A DNA stretch of 64,000 nt, from the NCBI GenBank assembly GCA_965249925.1, contig OZ252260.1:6510001-6574000 (forward strand), read 5' to 3'. The notes beneath the pieces are model-generated. The model was not told the DNA's origin. It saw only the letters and a list, made by a program, of their open reading frames with translations, and did no database searches. Each line of letters opens with the position of its first letter. Position 1 is the stretch's first letter. Below are positions 1 to 8,314 of the stretch, one piece after another. The position numbers were made by a program, and so were the translations under genes. The stretch comes from Hoeflea_A sp965249925. GTDB lineage: Bacteria > Pseudomonadota > Alphaproteobacteria > Rhizobiales > Rhizobiaceae.

Positions 1-207
1 GCCGAGATCGACGCCCTCCATGACCTCTCCGCACTCGATTGGAATCGAACGTGTGGAATAAGCGGCATCGACATATTCAGTTGGCACAAATAGGCCGCGC
101 GGCGTCTTCTCTACCGCCGTCAGCAGGTCTTTGTCCGAAATCCCTTCTGCGCGCAATCGCAGAACCAACGCGGCAAAGCCCTCCCGATCGGCGTGTCGGA
201 TATTCAC
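1..207 (-). CDS. pcm: Protein-L-isoaspartate O-methyltransferase, N-terminal part (cut by window edge)
   Basis: Sixty-nine codons of a minus-strand gene that runs off the left end of the window. It starts with GTG, and that start overlaps the surE stop by four bases (GTGA), so the two genes are translationally coupled. The visible residues include the motif SIPIECGE, typical of the region before the SAM-binding domain in Pcm enzymes, which repair isoaspartyl damage in ageing proteins. The surE-pcm order is common in Proteobacteria and supports the call. The catalytic part is outside the window. A second, more divergent Pcm-like gene lies at 26917-27591. Confidence 0.85.
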   Translation of the reverse strand, partial: MNIRHADREGFAALVLRLRAEGISDKDLLTAVEKTPRGLFVPTEYVDAAYSTRSIPIECGEVMEGVDLG

Positions 208-959
208 CTCAGCGCCTCCGTCAGACGCTCCTGAACATCATAGTCGGTAAGGTCAAGCTTGAGCGGTGTCACGGAAATCAGTTGCTCGCCAAGCGACGCC
301 AGATCGCTGCCTGGTTTCTGTTCATGCATCCGTCGTTTGAAACGCAGCCAATAATACGGGAAACCCCGACCGTCCTCGCGGCCTTCGATCTCGATTCCAT
401 GGGTGAGTTTGCCTTGCGATGTCACCGCAACACCGGCGACAGAGTCGGGATCGCAGTAGGGGAAGTTAACATTCAGAAACGTACCCTGTGGAAGTTCGGT
501 GTCGACCAGCTTGCGTAACAGGTCCGGGGCATGGGTCTCGGCCGTTTCCCACGGCAACACCCGACCGTCTTGCCAGTTATAGGCCTGGCTGAGCGCGACC
601 GAGCGGATGCCGAGCAGCGTTCCCTCGATCGCACCGGCAACGGTTCCTGAATACGTGACGTCATCAGCGATGTTCTGACCGGCATTGATGCCGGAGAGCA
701 ACAGATCGGGCGGTGCGTCCATCAGTTCCCGAACCCCCATGATGACACAGTCGGTCGGCGTCCCGCGCAACGCGTAGTGCTTTGGGGTGATCTCCCGCAA
801 CCGAAGCGGTTCCGAAAGGGAAAGGGAATGGGCCAGACCGCTCTGATCGGTTTCCGGCGCGACGATCCATACGTCATCCGACAGGCCACGGGCAATCCGC
901 TCCAGGACCGCCAGGCCTTCGGCATGGACCCCGTCGTCATTGGTCAGCAAGATACGCAT
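204..959 (-). CDS. surE: 5'/3'-nucleotidase SurE
   Basis: SurE is a metal-dependent nucleoside monophosphate phosphatase linked to stationary-phase survival. The 251-residue protein begins MRILLTNDDG, where the two Asp residues are the conserved metal ligands; further family motifs are SGTVAGAIEG and LSGINAGQN. A longer reading with nine extra N-terminal residues exists. I chose the inner ATG because it matches the family start and has a GGAAAGG ribosome binding site just upstream. The length fits the family (about 250). It lies 23 bases after the serS stop and overlaps pcm, so serS-surE-pcm looks like one operon. Confidence 0.95.
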   Translation of the reverse strand: MRILLTNDDGVHAEGLAVLERIARGLSDDVWIVAPETDQSGLAHSLSLSEPLRLREITPKHYALRGTPTDCVIMGVRELMDAPPDLLLSGINAGQNIADDVTYSGTVAGAIEGTLLGIRSVALSQAYNWQDGRVLPWETAETHAPDLLRKLVDTELPQGTFLNVNFPYCDPDSVAGVAVTSQGKLTHGIEIEGREDGRGFPYYWLRFKRRMHEQKPGSDLASLGEQLISVTPLKLDLTDYDVQERLTEALR

Positions 960-982
960 GGCTGCCTTTCCGTTGTCAGGCC

Positions 983-2266
983 TCAATCGGCCGTTTCGAT
1001 GCGCGTCAGGCCACCCATATAAGGTTGCAGCACACCGGGAATTGAAACCGATCCGTCCTCATTCAGATAGTTTTCAAGGACGGCAATCAATGCACGGCCA
1101 ACAGCGACGCCGGATCCGTTGAGCGTATGGACATATTGCAGCCCCTTCTCATCCGTCGGGCGATACCGTGCCTGCATACGCCGTGCCTGGAAATCGCCGC
1201 ATACTGAGCAGGAGGAGATCTCCCGGAACGTGTTCTGACCCGGCAGCCAGACTTCAATATCATAAGTCTTTCGGGCACCGAAGCCCATGTCACCGGTGCA
1301 CAGGGTAACGATGCGGTAGTGGAGTCCCAGCCGTTTAAGCACCTCCTCCGCACAGGTGGTCATCCGCTCGTGCTCGTCAAGCGAACTCTGTTGATCCGTG
1401 ATCGACACCAACTCCACCTTGTTGAACTGGTGTTGCCGAAGCATGCCTCGAGTGTCGCGGCCGGCCGATCCGGCCTCCGAACGGAAGCAGGGTGTGAGCG
1501 CGGTAAACCGCATCGGCAGGGAGTCCTGTTCCACCACAGTCTCACGAACCAGATTGGTCAGCGGCACTTCCGCCGTGGGAATCATCCAGAGACCCTCGGT
1601 GGTCTGAAACAGATCCTCCGCAAACTTCGGTAGTTGCCCGGTTCCATACACGGTTTCGTCGCGCACCAGAAGCGGTGGAACCACCTCCTGATAGCCGTGC
1701 TCTGTCGTATGCAAATCCAGCATGAACTGCCCGAGCGCACGCTCGAGCCTCGCCAGTCGGCCGCGCAGAACCACAAACCGGCTTCCTGACAGGCGTGCCG
1801 CCGTCTCGAAATCCATTTCACTCAGCGCTTCACCGATTTCGAAGTGCTCGCGTGCCGGATGGTTCCAGCCAGGGCGATTTCCGACCCGGCGGATTTCGAC
1901 GTTGTCCGCTTCGTCACGGCCGATCGGAACGTCGCCCAACGGGACATTCGGAATGCCTGCGAGCGCTGCCTCGAGGCGTTCGTCGAGCGTCCGCACACTG
2001 TCTTCGGCAGCCTGCAGCGCACCCTTGATTTCGGCGACCTCGGCCTTCAAGCGCTCTGCCGTCTCGGTATCTTTGCGACCCATCGCTGCGCCGATTTCCT
2101 TGGAGGCGGTGTTGCGGCGGGACTGCATGTCCTGAAGTCTTTGGACCTGGCTCCGGCGTTCCTCGTCCAGTTCCAGGATACCGGCGGCCGCCGGCTCGGC
2201 GCCACGGGCCCGAAGCGCGTCATCGAGCGCGCCGGCGTTTTCCCGAATCCATTTGATATCAAGCAT
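983..2266 (-). CDS. serS: Seryl-tRNA synthetase
   Basis: Class II aminoacyl-tRNA synthetase that charges tRNA-Ser in the cytoplasm. The 427-residue product begins MLDIKWIREN and has the long N-terminal coiled-coil arm (about residues 30-100) that binds the tRNA variable arm. The catalytic domain shows motif 2 (FRSEAGSAGRDTRG) and motif 3 (GSGVAVGRALIAVLENY). Length is normal. It is the first gene of a probable serS-surE-pcm operon, and the structured repeat at 2346-2648 lies directly upstream, in the space where its promoter should be. Confidence 0.97.
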   Translation of the reverse strand: MLDIKWIRENAGALDDALRARGAEPAAAGILELDEERRSQVQRLQDMQSRRNTASKEIGAAMGRKDTETAERLKAEVAEIKGALQAAEDSVRTLDERLEAALAGIPNVPLGDVPIGRDEADNVEIRRVGNRPGWNHPAREHFEIGEALSEMDFETAARLSGSRFVVLRGRLARLERALGQFMLDLHTTEHGYQEVVPPLLVRDETVYGTGQLPKFAEDLFQTTEGLWMIPTAEVPLTNLVRETVVEQDSLPMRFTALTPCFRSEAGSAGRDTRGMLRQHQFNKVELVSITDQQSSLDEHERMTTCAEEVLKRLGLHYRIVTLCTGDMGFGARKTYDIEVWLPGQNTFREISSCSVCGDFQARRMQARYRPTDEKGLQYVHTLNGSGVAVGRALIAVLENYLNEDGSVSIPGVLQPYMGGLTRIETAD

Positions 2267-2345
2267 CAGTGCAGGACCTGTTTACACCCAAGACAGACAA
2301 CCGCGACCGCGTCATGCCTGCCGCGTCCGGCCTACCCAACGAGCG

Positions 2346-2648
2346 TAGAGCAAGTTGCGGCCAGAATGAAGCATTTGACCGCGGCGATTTTGGTCGCTGG
2401 CTAGGCGGGTTGCGTGCCGTGGTGCCTCCCCACCACAAGCGCGAGCCAACGACGCCAGAGGGCAAAATCGCCCGGCCCATTCACCGTAGAATTTCAACAC
2501 GATAGACCTCACGTGGGTGGTGGTAAATCGGCCCATCGGCTGCGTTGCGACGCTTGCCCGATACACCATATCGCGCTGCGCGACGCGCCTGTCCGAGTGG
2601 ACCGATTTTCCGCCATCAAATGGTTCATTCTGGCCGCAACTTGCTCTA
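2346..2648. repeat. 303-bp structured element with perfect 25-bp inverted terminal repeats
   Basis: The 25 bases at 2346-2370 (starting TAGAGCAAGTTGCGG) are repeated exactly in inverted orientation at 2624-2648, and weaker pairing continues inward for about 13 bases. Two more inverted repeats lie inside: GGCGATTTTG at 2383-2392 pairs with 2463-2472, and AAATCGG near 2525 pairs with CCGATTT near 2602. The whole could fold as an outer stem carrying two hairpins. The right arm supplies the tatC stop codon (2646-2648). No convincing gene is seen inside; the open frames across it are low-quality. It resembles a MITE- or REP-type intergenic element, but no known family was recognised. Confidence 0.8.
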
Positions 2649-3485
2649 GGACGTTGACGCCGTTGAATCGGTCTTGGCCTCTTCCGACGAGGAGTCCTCG
2701 GAGTCCTGACTTTCAGCGCGGCGGCGTTCGACGAGTCGGGCCGCATAGATGGCGATTTCGTAGAGAAGGATGGTGGGAAGCGCAAGACCGATCTGGCTTG
2801 CCGGATCGGGGGGCGTCAGAATGGCGGCGGCGACGAATGCCGCGACGATGGCGTATTTTCGCTTGGAGGCCAGCCCGTCGGCAGTCACCAGGCCGACACG
2901 CGCCATCAGCGTGGTGACCACGGGCAACTGGAACACCAGACCAAACGCAAAGATCAGGGTCATGATCAGGTCGAGGTACTCCGACACCTTCGGCAGCAGT
3001 TCGATCGCCACCTGACCATTGCTGGCCGGCTGTTCCATGGACAGGAAGAACCAGAGCACCATAGGCGTGAAGAACATGTAGACCAGCGCGCCGCCGAGCA
3101 GGAACAGAAGCGGTGATGCGACCAGGAACGGGAAAAAGGCGGCACGCTCGTTCTTGTAAAGGCCCGGCGCGACAAACTTGTAGACTTGCGCCGCGATCAT
3201 CGGAAAAGCCAGCACAAGACCGCCGAACATGCCGATTTTGATTTGCGTGAAGAAAAACTCCTGCGGAGCCGTGTAGATCAGCTCGATCTGCCGGCCTTCC
3301 ATGCCGGCGAGGCTGACTGCCCAGGAAAACGGCACAACAAGCAGGTTGAAAATCGGTTTGGCGAAGAAGAAGCAGATCAGAAAGGCAACAAAAAAGGCGG
3401 CGACTGCCCATAGCAGACGCTGTCGTAGTTCTATCAGGTGGTGCAGCAGGGGCTGGGGCGTATCGTCCAGTTCTTCGTGTGTCAC
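2646..3485 (-). CDS. tatC: Sec-independent protein translocase subunit TatC
   Basis: TatC is the multi-spanning receptor that binds twin-arginine signal peptides and, with TatA and TatB, exports folded proteins. The 279-residue product begins MTHEELDDTPQPLLHHLIEL and has the conserved N-terminal HLIELRQRL motif followed by six hydrophobic segments. A charged tail rich in Glu, Asp, Ser and Lys ends the protein. The start overlaps the tatB stop by four bases (ATGA), as expected in a tatABC operon. The stop codon lies inside the right arm of the repeat element, so the last residues may have been altered by its insertion. Confidence 0.96.
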   Translation of the reverse strand: MTHEELDDTPQPLLHHLIELRQRLLWAVAAFFVAFLICFFFAKPIFNLLVVPFSWAVSLAGMEGRQIELIYTAPQEFFFTQIKIGMFGGLVLAFPMIAAQVYKFVAPGLYKNERAAFFPFLVASPLLFLLGGALVYMFFTPMVLWFFLSMEQPASNGQVAIELLPKVSEYLDLIMTLIFAFGLVFQLPVVTTLMARVGLVTADGLASKRKYAIVAAFVAAAILTPPDPASQIGLALPTILLYEIAIYAARLVERRRAESQDSEDSSSEEAKTDSTASTS

Positions 3486-4168
3486 GCGGCATCTCCGCTG
3501 GGCTTGGCGGATTTTGACGCGGCCGGCTTACGGCGTGACGTTGCCGCTGTTGTCTTGTCCTTGGCTGACGACTTGCGGGCACCTGCGGTCTTGGCAGCTG
3601 TCGACCTCTTGGCCGCCGGTTTGGCAGCGGTCTTGGAGGCGGATTTGGCGGCCGTTGATCCGCTCTTTTTCTGTGCCGCACCGTTGGCGCGGCTTGGCGT
3701 CGGTTTTTTTGCCGTTGCACGCTTGGGCGCCGATTTGGCCGGTGCGGCTTTGGTGGCACCATTGGAGGCCGGTTTGGTTTTGGCAGCCGCCTTTTCGGAC
3801 TTCGCCTGCGCTTCGACCGCGGCAGGCTTTTCGGCAGCCGGTTCATCGGACGCCGCCGGCTCCTTCATAACCTTGTCCAGATCCGACTTGAGCTCCCGTC
3901 CGACCTCGGCAATAGGGTCAACGACTTCCTTCAACATGTTGCGTGGATTGAGTTTCTGAGCGTCGTTCAGAGTCTGGCGGACATCGTCCAGCTCAGCCTC
4001 CTTAAGCGCCTCGTCAAACTGGCTGCGGAATTCGCCGGCCATGGCGCGGAGCTTCTTCGTGGTCCGTCCGAATGTGCGCAGCATCGCCGGCAGATCCTTT
4101 GGTCCGACGACCAGGATCAGGACAAGCGCTACGACCATCAGTTCCGGCCAGCCAAGATCGAGCATCAA
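3482..4168 (-). CDS. tatB: Sec-independent protein translocase subunit TatB with long Lys/Ala-rich tail
   Basis: TatB is a single-span membrane protein that acts with TatC in twin-arginine signal recognition. Residues 1-20 form the membrane segment (MLDLGWPELMVVALVLILVV), followed by GPKDLPAML and an amphipathic helix, which are hallmarks of TatB. Residues from about 103 to 228 form a low-complexity tail of Lys, Ala, Ser and Thr with repeated AAK/PAK/KPA units, similar in composition to histone H1 tails. The protein is 228 residues, longer than many TatB proteins because of the tail. It lies between tatA and tatC, and the start could be either of two adjacent ATG codons. Confidence 0.95.
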   Translation of the reverse strand: MMLDLGWPELMVVALVLILVVGPKDLPAMLRTFGRTTKKLRAMAGEFRSQFDEALKEAELDDVRQTLNDAQKLNPRNMLKEVVDPIAEVGRELKSDLDKVMKEPAASDEPAAEKPAAVEAQAKSEKAAAKTKPASNGATKAAPAKSAPKRATAKKPTPSRANGAAQKKSGSTAAKSASKTAAKPAAKRSTAAKTAGARKSSAKDKTTAATSRRKPAASKSAKPSGDAA

Positions 4169-4238
4169 TACGACTCCGCGACGCTACCGCGACGGCGGCA
4201 TCCATTACGCGACAATGAATGCACGGCAAAGGGTTAGG

Positions 4239-4439
4239 TCAGCTTTTTTCCGGTTTTTCGTCCGACTTGTGCTCGACCGTCTTGGCTTCCTTGGAATCGT
4301 CTTCTTCGCTCATTCCCTTGCGGAAGTTTTTGATACCCTTGGCAACGTCACCCATCAATTCCGGTATCTTACCGCGGCCAAACAGCAATAGCACGACGAC
4401 CAGAACGATCAGCCAATGCCAGATACTAAAACTACCCAT
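4239..4439 (-). CDS. tatA: Sec-independent protein translocase subunit TatA
   Basis: TatA forms the variable-size pore of the twin-arginine system. The 66-residue product begins MGSFSIWHWLIVLVVVLLLF, a short membrane span, followed by the FGRGKIPELMGDVAKGIKNF amphipathic helix that defines the family, and a charged tail. Length is typical. It is followed 70 bases later by tatB. A preceding ABC transporter ATPase ends 17 bases upstream of its start on the same strand, so the tat genes may be read from a promoter further upstream. Confidence 0.97.
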   Translation of the reverse strand: MGSFSIWHWLIVLVVVLLLFGRGKIPELMGDVAKGIKNFRKGMSEEDDSKEAKTVEHKSDEKPEKS

Positions 4440-4456
4440 GCCAGTCTCCCTTGGAA

Positions 4457-5527
4457 TTATGGTGTTGATGTAGGTCTTTTCGACTTGCTTTCAAACATCA
4501 AGATGTCCTGCTCGTTAACGCAAAGCGTCACGTCGCGCAATCCGGACTTAAGTCGCCCGGCCCTTGTGCGCGCCTGAATAAGCTGCTCGGTCCCTGGGAT
4601 GGCGAGGCCGAAATGCTCGGCCACACCGAGGAATCGGCGAAACAGGATACGCGCGGGAATAGCGCCTCCCGTTTCCATGACCTCGACACTGGGCAGTCTT
4701 ATGGCAACGGAGTAAGTTTCGCCCTCGACGGCTTGTTTTGCCGGGAAAACCCCAAGAGGCGTCTCGACCGCTCCCTGGTGGGCAACGCATTCGAAAACGT
4801 TTAGCTCGGAGAAAAAGGCGGCGGCGAACAGGTTCACCGGGCGGTAATACATGTCCTCCGCCGTACCCAGCTGCACCAGTTTACCGTCCCTCAGCAGGGC
4901 AATGCGATCACCCAGACGCATCGCCTCCTCCGCATCGTGTGTGACCACAAGCGCCGTTGCCCGCGTTTCGCTCAGGATCGCCAGCGTTTCGTCGCGCACC
5001 GTATCCTTGAGACGGGAATCCAGTCCGGAAAACGGTTCATCCATCAGCAAAACGGAGGGGCGTGGCGCCAATGCGCGGGCCAGCGCGACGCGCTGCTGTT
5101 CACCGCCGGACAGGGCATGCGGGTATTGATCCCCGTAGTGGGCCAGGCCGACACGCTCCAATGCCGCCCGCGTTTCACGATCGGCATCCTCATCGCTCAG
5201 GGCGGTCAACCCGAAGCGCACATTGTCGAACACGGTCATGTGCGGAAACAGCGCAAAGTCCTGGAACATCAGCCCCACGCCGCGCCGCTCCGGCGGAACG
5301 AAAACGCCGGGCCCGGAAATCACTCGGTCGTTGAGCCGGATGGATCCATGACCAGGCGCTTCCAGACCCGCTGCCAGTCGCAACAGAGTCGTCTTCCCCG
5401 ATCCTGAAGGTCCCAGAAGACAAAGAACTTCGCCCGGTTCGGCCGTCAACGACACGCCGTTCAGAGTTGCCTGTCCGTGGTAGTCGTGCCGGATATCCTC
5501 AAACGTCAGACGCGCGGCAAAACTCAC
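4457..5527 (-). CDS. ABC transporter ATP-binding protein, FbpC/PotA-like
   Basis: ATPase subunit of an importer. It has a Walker A motif GPSGSGKTT, signature LSGGEQQRVALARAL, Walker B LLMDEPFSGLD and switch VVTHDAEEA, then a C-terminal TOBE-like regulatory region. This layout matches the ferric iron / polyamine / sulfate ATPase group, and FbpC-type is the nearest guess. No permease or binding protein lies nearby, so its partner is unknown. The open frame extends upstream to a TTG at 5584. I chose the GTG at 5527 (356 residues) because family members begin just before the first beta strand; this start is uncertain. It sits between scpB and tatA. Confidence 0.8.
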   Translation of the reverse strand: MSFAARLTFEDIRHDYHGQATLNGVSLTAEPGEVLCLLGPSGSGKTTLLRLAAGLEAPGHGSIRLNDRVISGPGVFVPPERRGVGLMFQDFALFPHMTVFDNVRFGLTALSDEDADRETRAALERVGLAHYGDQYPHALSGGEQQRVALARALAPRPSVLLMDEPFSGLDSRLKDTVRDETLAILSETRATALVVTHDAEEAMRLGDRIALLRDGKLVQLGTAEDMYYRPVNLFAAAFFSELNVFECVAHQGAVETPLGVFPAKQAVEGETYSVAIRLPSVEVMETGGAIPARILFRRFLGVAEHFGLAIPGTEQLIQARTRAGRLKSGLRDVTLCVNEQDILMFESKSKRPTSTP

Positions 5528-5621
5528 GCCGGCGCTTCGCTGTCGCTCAGCCGATATCGCGTTGTTGTGTATGGCAGACCGCAAATGTTGCCTTTACCGT
5601 AGCCCGTCGAATTCCAGGCTA

Positions 5622-6365
5622 CTACTCGTCTCCATCACCCATTGGTGTCAAGAGCCCGAGTTCTTCCAGGTCCATTTGTGTCATCGGATCCTCGTCGTCG
5701 GCCAGATCGTCGTTGGCCGGTGGCACCGGCACCTGGAAGTTGGAGGGGATCCGAGAGGAGAGCAATCCGGCACCCTTGAGCTCCTCAAGACCGGGCAGAT
5801 CACGCAGATCCTCCAGTCCGAAATGGTCGAGGAAATCCAGTGTGGTGCCATAGGTCACCGGCCGGCCCGGTGCGCGGCGTCGGCCGCGCATCTTAACCCA
5901 GCCCGATTCGAGCAGGACGTCTAACGTTCCGCGCGACGTTGCAACCCCGCGGATCTCCTCGATTTCGGCGCGTGTGACCGGTTGGTGATAGGAGATGATC
6001 GCAAGCACCTCGAGTGCCGCTCTCGACAACCGGCGCGATTCCGTCCGGTCGCGGTTGATCAGGAACGACAGATCCGATGCGGTACGAAACGCCCAGTGAT
6101 CCCCTACCCGCTGCAGGTTTACGCCGCGCATGCTGTAGAATCCGGCGAGCCGCTCCATCACGACGCGCACATCGACCTCGTCGGCGATTTTGTCTTTGAT
6201 TTCCTTCTCCGAAACCGGATCGGCTGACGCGAACACCAGGGCTTCGGCAACGCGTTCAGCTTCTTCATAGGCGCGGCCGTTAATGGGGGATCCCGTTTCA
6301 TCGTCCTCAATGCCGCTGGCTTCTGCGTCGAAAGGTACGACCTGTGCATGCAGCGTTTCAGCCAT
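5622..6365 (-). CDS. scpB: Segregation and condensation protein B
   Basis: ScpB is the winged-helix kleisin-interacting element of the SMC-ScpAB condensin complex, needed for chromosome compaction and segregation. The 247-residue product shows the typical ScpB core: EEAERVAEALVFASADPVSE near the N-terminus, then LAIISYHQPVTRAEIEEIRG and the GRPVTYGTT region. The start overlaps the end of scpA by eight bases, which implies coupled translation. The acidic C-terminal extension is usual in this order. Confidence 0.95.
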   Translation of the reverse strand: MAETLHAQVVPFDAEASGIEDDETGSPINGRAYEEAERVAEALVFASADPVSEKEIKDKIADEVDVRVVMERLAGFYSMRGVNLQRVGDHWAFRTASDLSFLINRDRTESRRLSRAALEVLAIISYHQPVTRAEIEEIRGVATSRGTLDVLLESGWVKMRGRRRAPGRPVTYGTTLDFLDHFGLEDLRDLPGLEELKGAGLLSSRIPSNFQVPVPPANDDLADDEDPMTQMDLEELGLLTPMGDGDE

Positions 6366-7230
6366 TATCAGTACTCTCCCGTATAGACCGGTCCTCGGGA
6401 ATTTGCTTTCCGCGTCTCAGATAGATCGGTGCGAATGCCATCTCCTGTCTGATCTCGAGTTGGCCTTCCCGAACCAGCTCCAGCGACGCAGCGAAGGAAC
6501 TGGCGATAACAGTCTTGCGTTCCTGCGGATCGGACAGGTAGCGAACAAGAAACTGATCCAGCGTCGTCCAGTCCGGCAGGTCTCCGATCATCCGCTGCAG
6601 AATCACCCGCGCATCGGTAAGAGACCACACGATCCGTTTTGAAATGGTTACTTCCGTGGTCGCCTGCCGCTGCCGCATCGACGCATAGCTGTTCAATAGG
6701 TCGTAGAGCGATGCTACGAACTCCGACTTACGCCGAATGATCACGGGTTCCGGGTCGCCGCGCGGAAACAGCTCGCGGCCAAGGCGGTCGCGGTTGATGA
6801 GCCGAGTGGCTGCGTCGCGCATGGCCTCCAGCCGCTTCAGCCGGAAAGCCAGCTGCGCCGCCATCTCCTCGCCCGACGGCTCCTCGTCTTCGTTCTTCTG
6901 GGGGATCAGCAGTCTCGACTTGAGGTAAGCAAGCCATGCCGCCATGACGAGGTAGTCCGCCGCGATTTCGAGCCGCAAACGACGGGCGTTGTCGACAAAG
7001 TCCAGATACTGCTCCGCAAGGGCGAGGACGGATATGCGCGCCAAATCGACCTTTTGGTTACGTGCCAGGTGCAATAAAAGATCGAGCGGTCCCTCGAAAC
7101 CGTCGATGTCGACGACCAGCGCCGGATCGCCGAGCGCCCGAGCATTGTCGTCGCCGTCGTCCCATAGTGAATCCATGGGCGCCTTGGCGCCAACGGGAGC
7201 ATTCGGGATTTTCCTGACCGAACCCGACAT
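6358..7230 (-). CDS. scpA: Segregation and condensation protein A (kleisin)
   Basis: ScpA is the kleisin that bridges SMC heads and binds ScpB. The 290-residue protein contains the family signature FEGPLDLLLHLARNQKVDLARI near residue 45, then the LEIAADYLVMAAWLAYLKSR helix, and ends in a winged-helix region. It begins directly after the nagZ stop (adjacent codons) and overlaps scpB, so nagZ-scpA-scpB form one transcription unit. Length is normal for alphaproteobacterial members. Confidence 0.95.
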   Translation of the reverse strand: MSGSVRKIPNAPVGAKAPMDSLWDDGDDNARALGDPALVVDIDGFEGPLDLLLHLARNQKVDLARISVLALAEQYLDFVDNARRLRLEIAADYLVMAAWLAYLKSRLLIPQKNEDEEPSGEEMAAQLAFRLKRLEAMRDAATRLINRDRLGRELFPRGDPEPVIIRRKSEFVASLYDLLNSYASMRQRQATTEVTISKRIVWSLTDARVILQRMIGDLPDWTTLDQFLVRYLSDPQERKTVIASSFAASLELVREGQLEIRQEMAFAPIYLRRGKQIPEDRSIRESTDNG

Positions 7231-8274
7231 TCAGTGGCTCCGTGGCCGCGCTTGCGGCGTGCTTGTTGCGACCAATTCCTGAAATTCGGCCGCCAATCCG
7301 TCTATGTCGCTATCGTCGGCATCGCCAAACATCGACATCACCGTCGCCGACCTCTGGCCGGATTTACCGCTCAACACCGGCGTATTTGCGGCGACTTGCC
7401 GCATCTCATCCAGGTTTCCATTGCAATGCAAAATGACATCGCATCCGGCATTGAATATTGCACCGGTCTTTGTCGCGAAATCCCCAGAAAGTGCCTTCAT
7501 GGACGTGTCGTCGGACATCAGCAATCCGTCGAACCCGATCCGACGCCGTATGACCTCATTGATAACGTCCGATGAGATGGTCGCCGGCTGATCCGGGTCG
7601 ACCTGCGAATAGACAATATGGGCTGTCATCGCCATCGGTAACGATGCGAGGGCCTTGAACGGCCTGAAATCTGTCGCCTCCAGCTCGGCAATGGATGTTT
7701 CCACGACAGGAAGGTCCAGATGCGAATCCACCCGCGCTCTGCCGTGGCCGGGTATGTGTTTCATGACCGGCAGGACGCCACCGGCCATTTGTCCCTCCGC
7801 AACCCGGCTGCCCAACCGGATAACTGTGTCCGGCTCGCCGCAAAAGGCACGGTCTCCGATGACGTCGTGTCCTTGAGCCACCGTGACATCAAGAACCGGC
7901 AGACAGTTCACGTTGATCCCGTAGCGGGACAGGTCCGCAGCGTGCAGGCGCCCCAGCAGCCAGGCGGCGCGCAAGCCGGCGTGGCGGTCCTCGGCATAGA
8001 GCGCCCCGATCGCCTTGGCTGGAGGATAGGCCGGTACCAACGGCGGGCGGATCCGCTGCACGCGCCCGCCCTCCTGATCGATCAGAACCGGTGCATCCGA
8101 CCGTCCGACGCACGTCCGCAAATCGGAAACCAGATCGCGCAGTTGGCTCGGTTCCGCCACATTGCGGGCAAAAAGGATGAATCCCCACGGACGTTCCTCC
8201 TCAAAGAAGGACCGCTCCGCATCTTCAAGCGCCAATCCGCCGCATCCAAGGATCATCGCTTTTGATTCGCTCAT
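7231..8274 (-). CDS. nagZ: Beta-N-acetylhexosaminidase NagZ
   Basis: Family 3 glycoside hydrolase that removes GlcNAc from muropeptides during peptidoglycan recycling in the cytoplasm. Motifs include DQEGGRVQRIRPP, KHIPGHGRARVDSH (the catalytic His/Asp loop) and the nucleophile region MSDDTSMKALSG. The frame stays open far upstream, but that part is an antisense-like Pro/Arg-rich reading of the SPOR gene. I start at MSESKAMILGCGG (8274), giving 347 residues, the usual family length. The stop abuts the scpA start, and it lies 40 bases after the SPOR gene. Confidence 0.94.
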   Translation of the reverse strand: MSESKAMILGCGGLALEDAERSFFEEERPWGFILFARNVAEPSQLRDLVSDLRTCVGRSDAPVLIDQEGGRVQRIRPPLVPAYPPAKAIGALYAEDRHAGLRAAWLLGRLHAADLSRYGINVNCLPVLDVTVAQGHDVIGDRAFCGEPDTVIRLGSRVAEGQMAGGVLPVMKHIPGHGRARVDSHLDLPVVETSIAELEATDFRPFKALASLPMAMTAHIVYSQVDPDQPATISSDVINEVIRRRIGFDGLLMSDDTSMKALSGDFATKTGAIFNAGCDVILHCNGNLDEMRQVAANTPVLSGKSGQRSATVMSMFGDADDSDIDGLAAEFQELVATSTPQARPRSH

Positions 8275-8314
8275 AGACGAATCATACACGCTCGCCAAGG
8301 AATGGGTAGCGGTT

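Noticed and set aside
2713..3846. Long minus-strand frame rich in Pro and Arg overlapping tatC and tatB
   Set aside because: It is an out-of-frame reading of the tatB Lys/Ala tail and tatC; its composition is a GC-rich shadow, and the real genes carry full family motifs.
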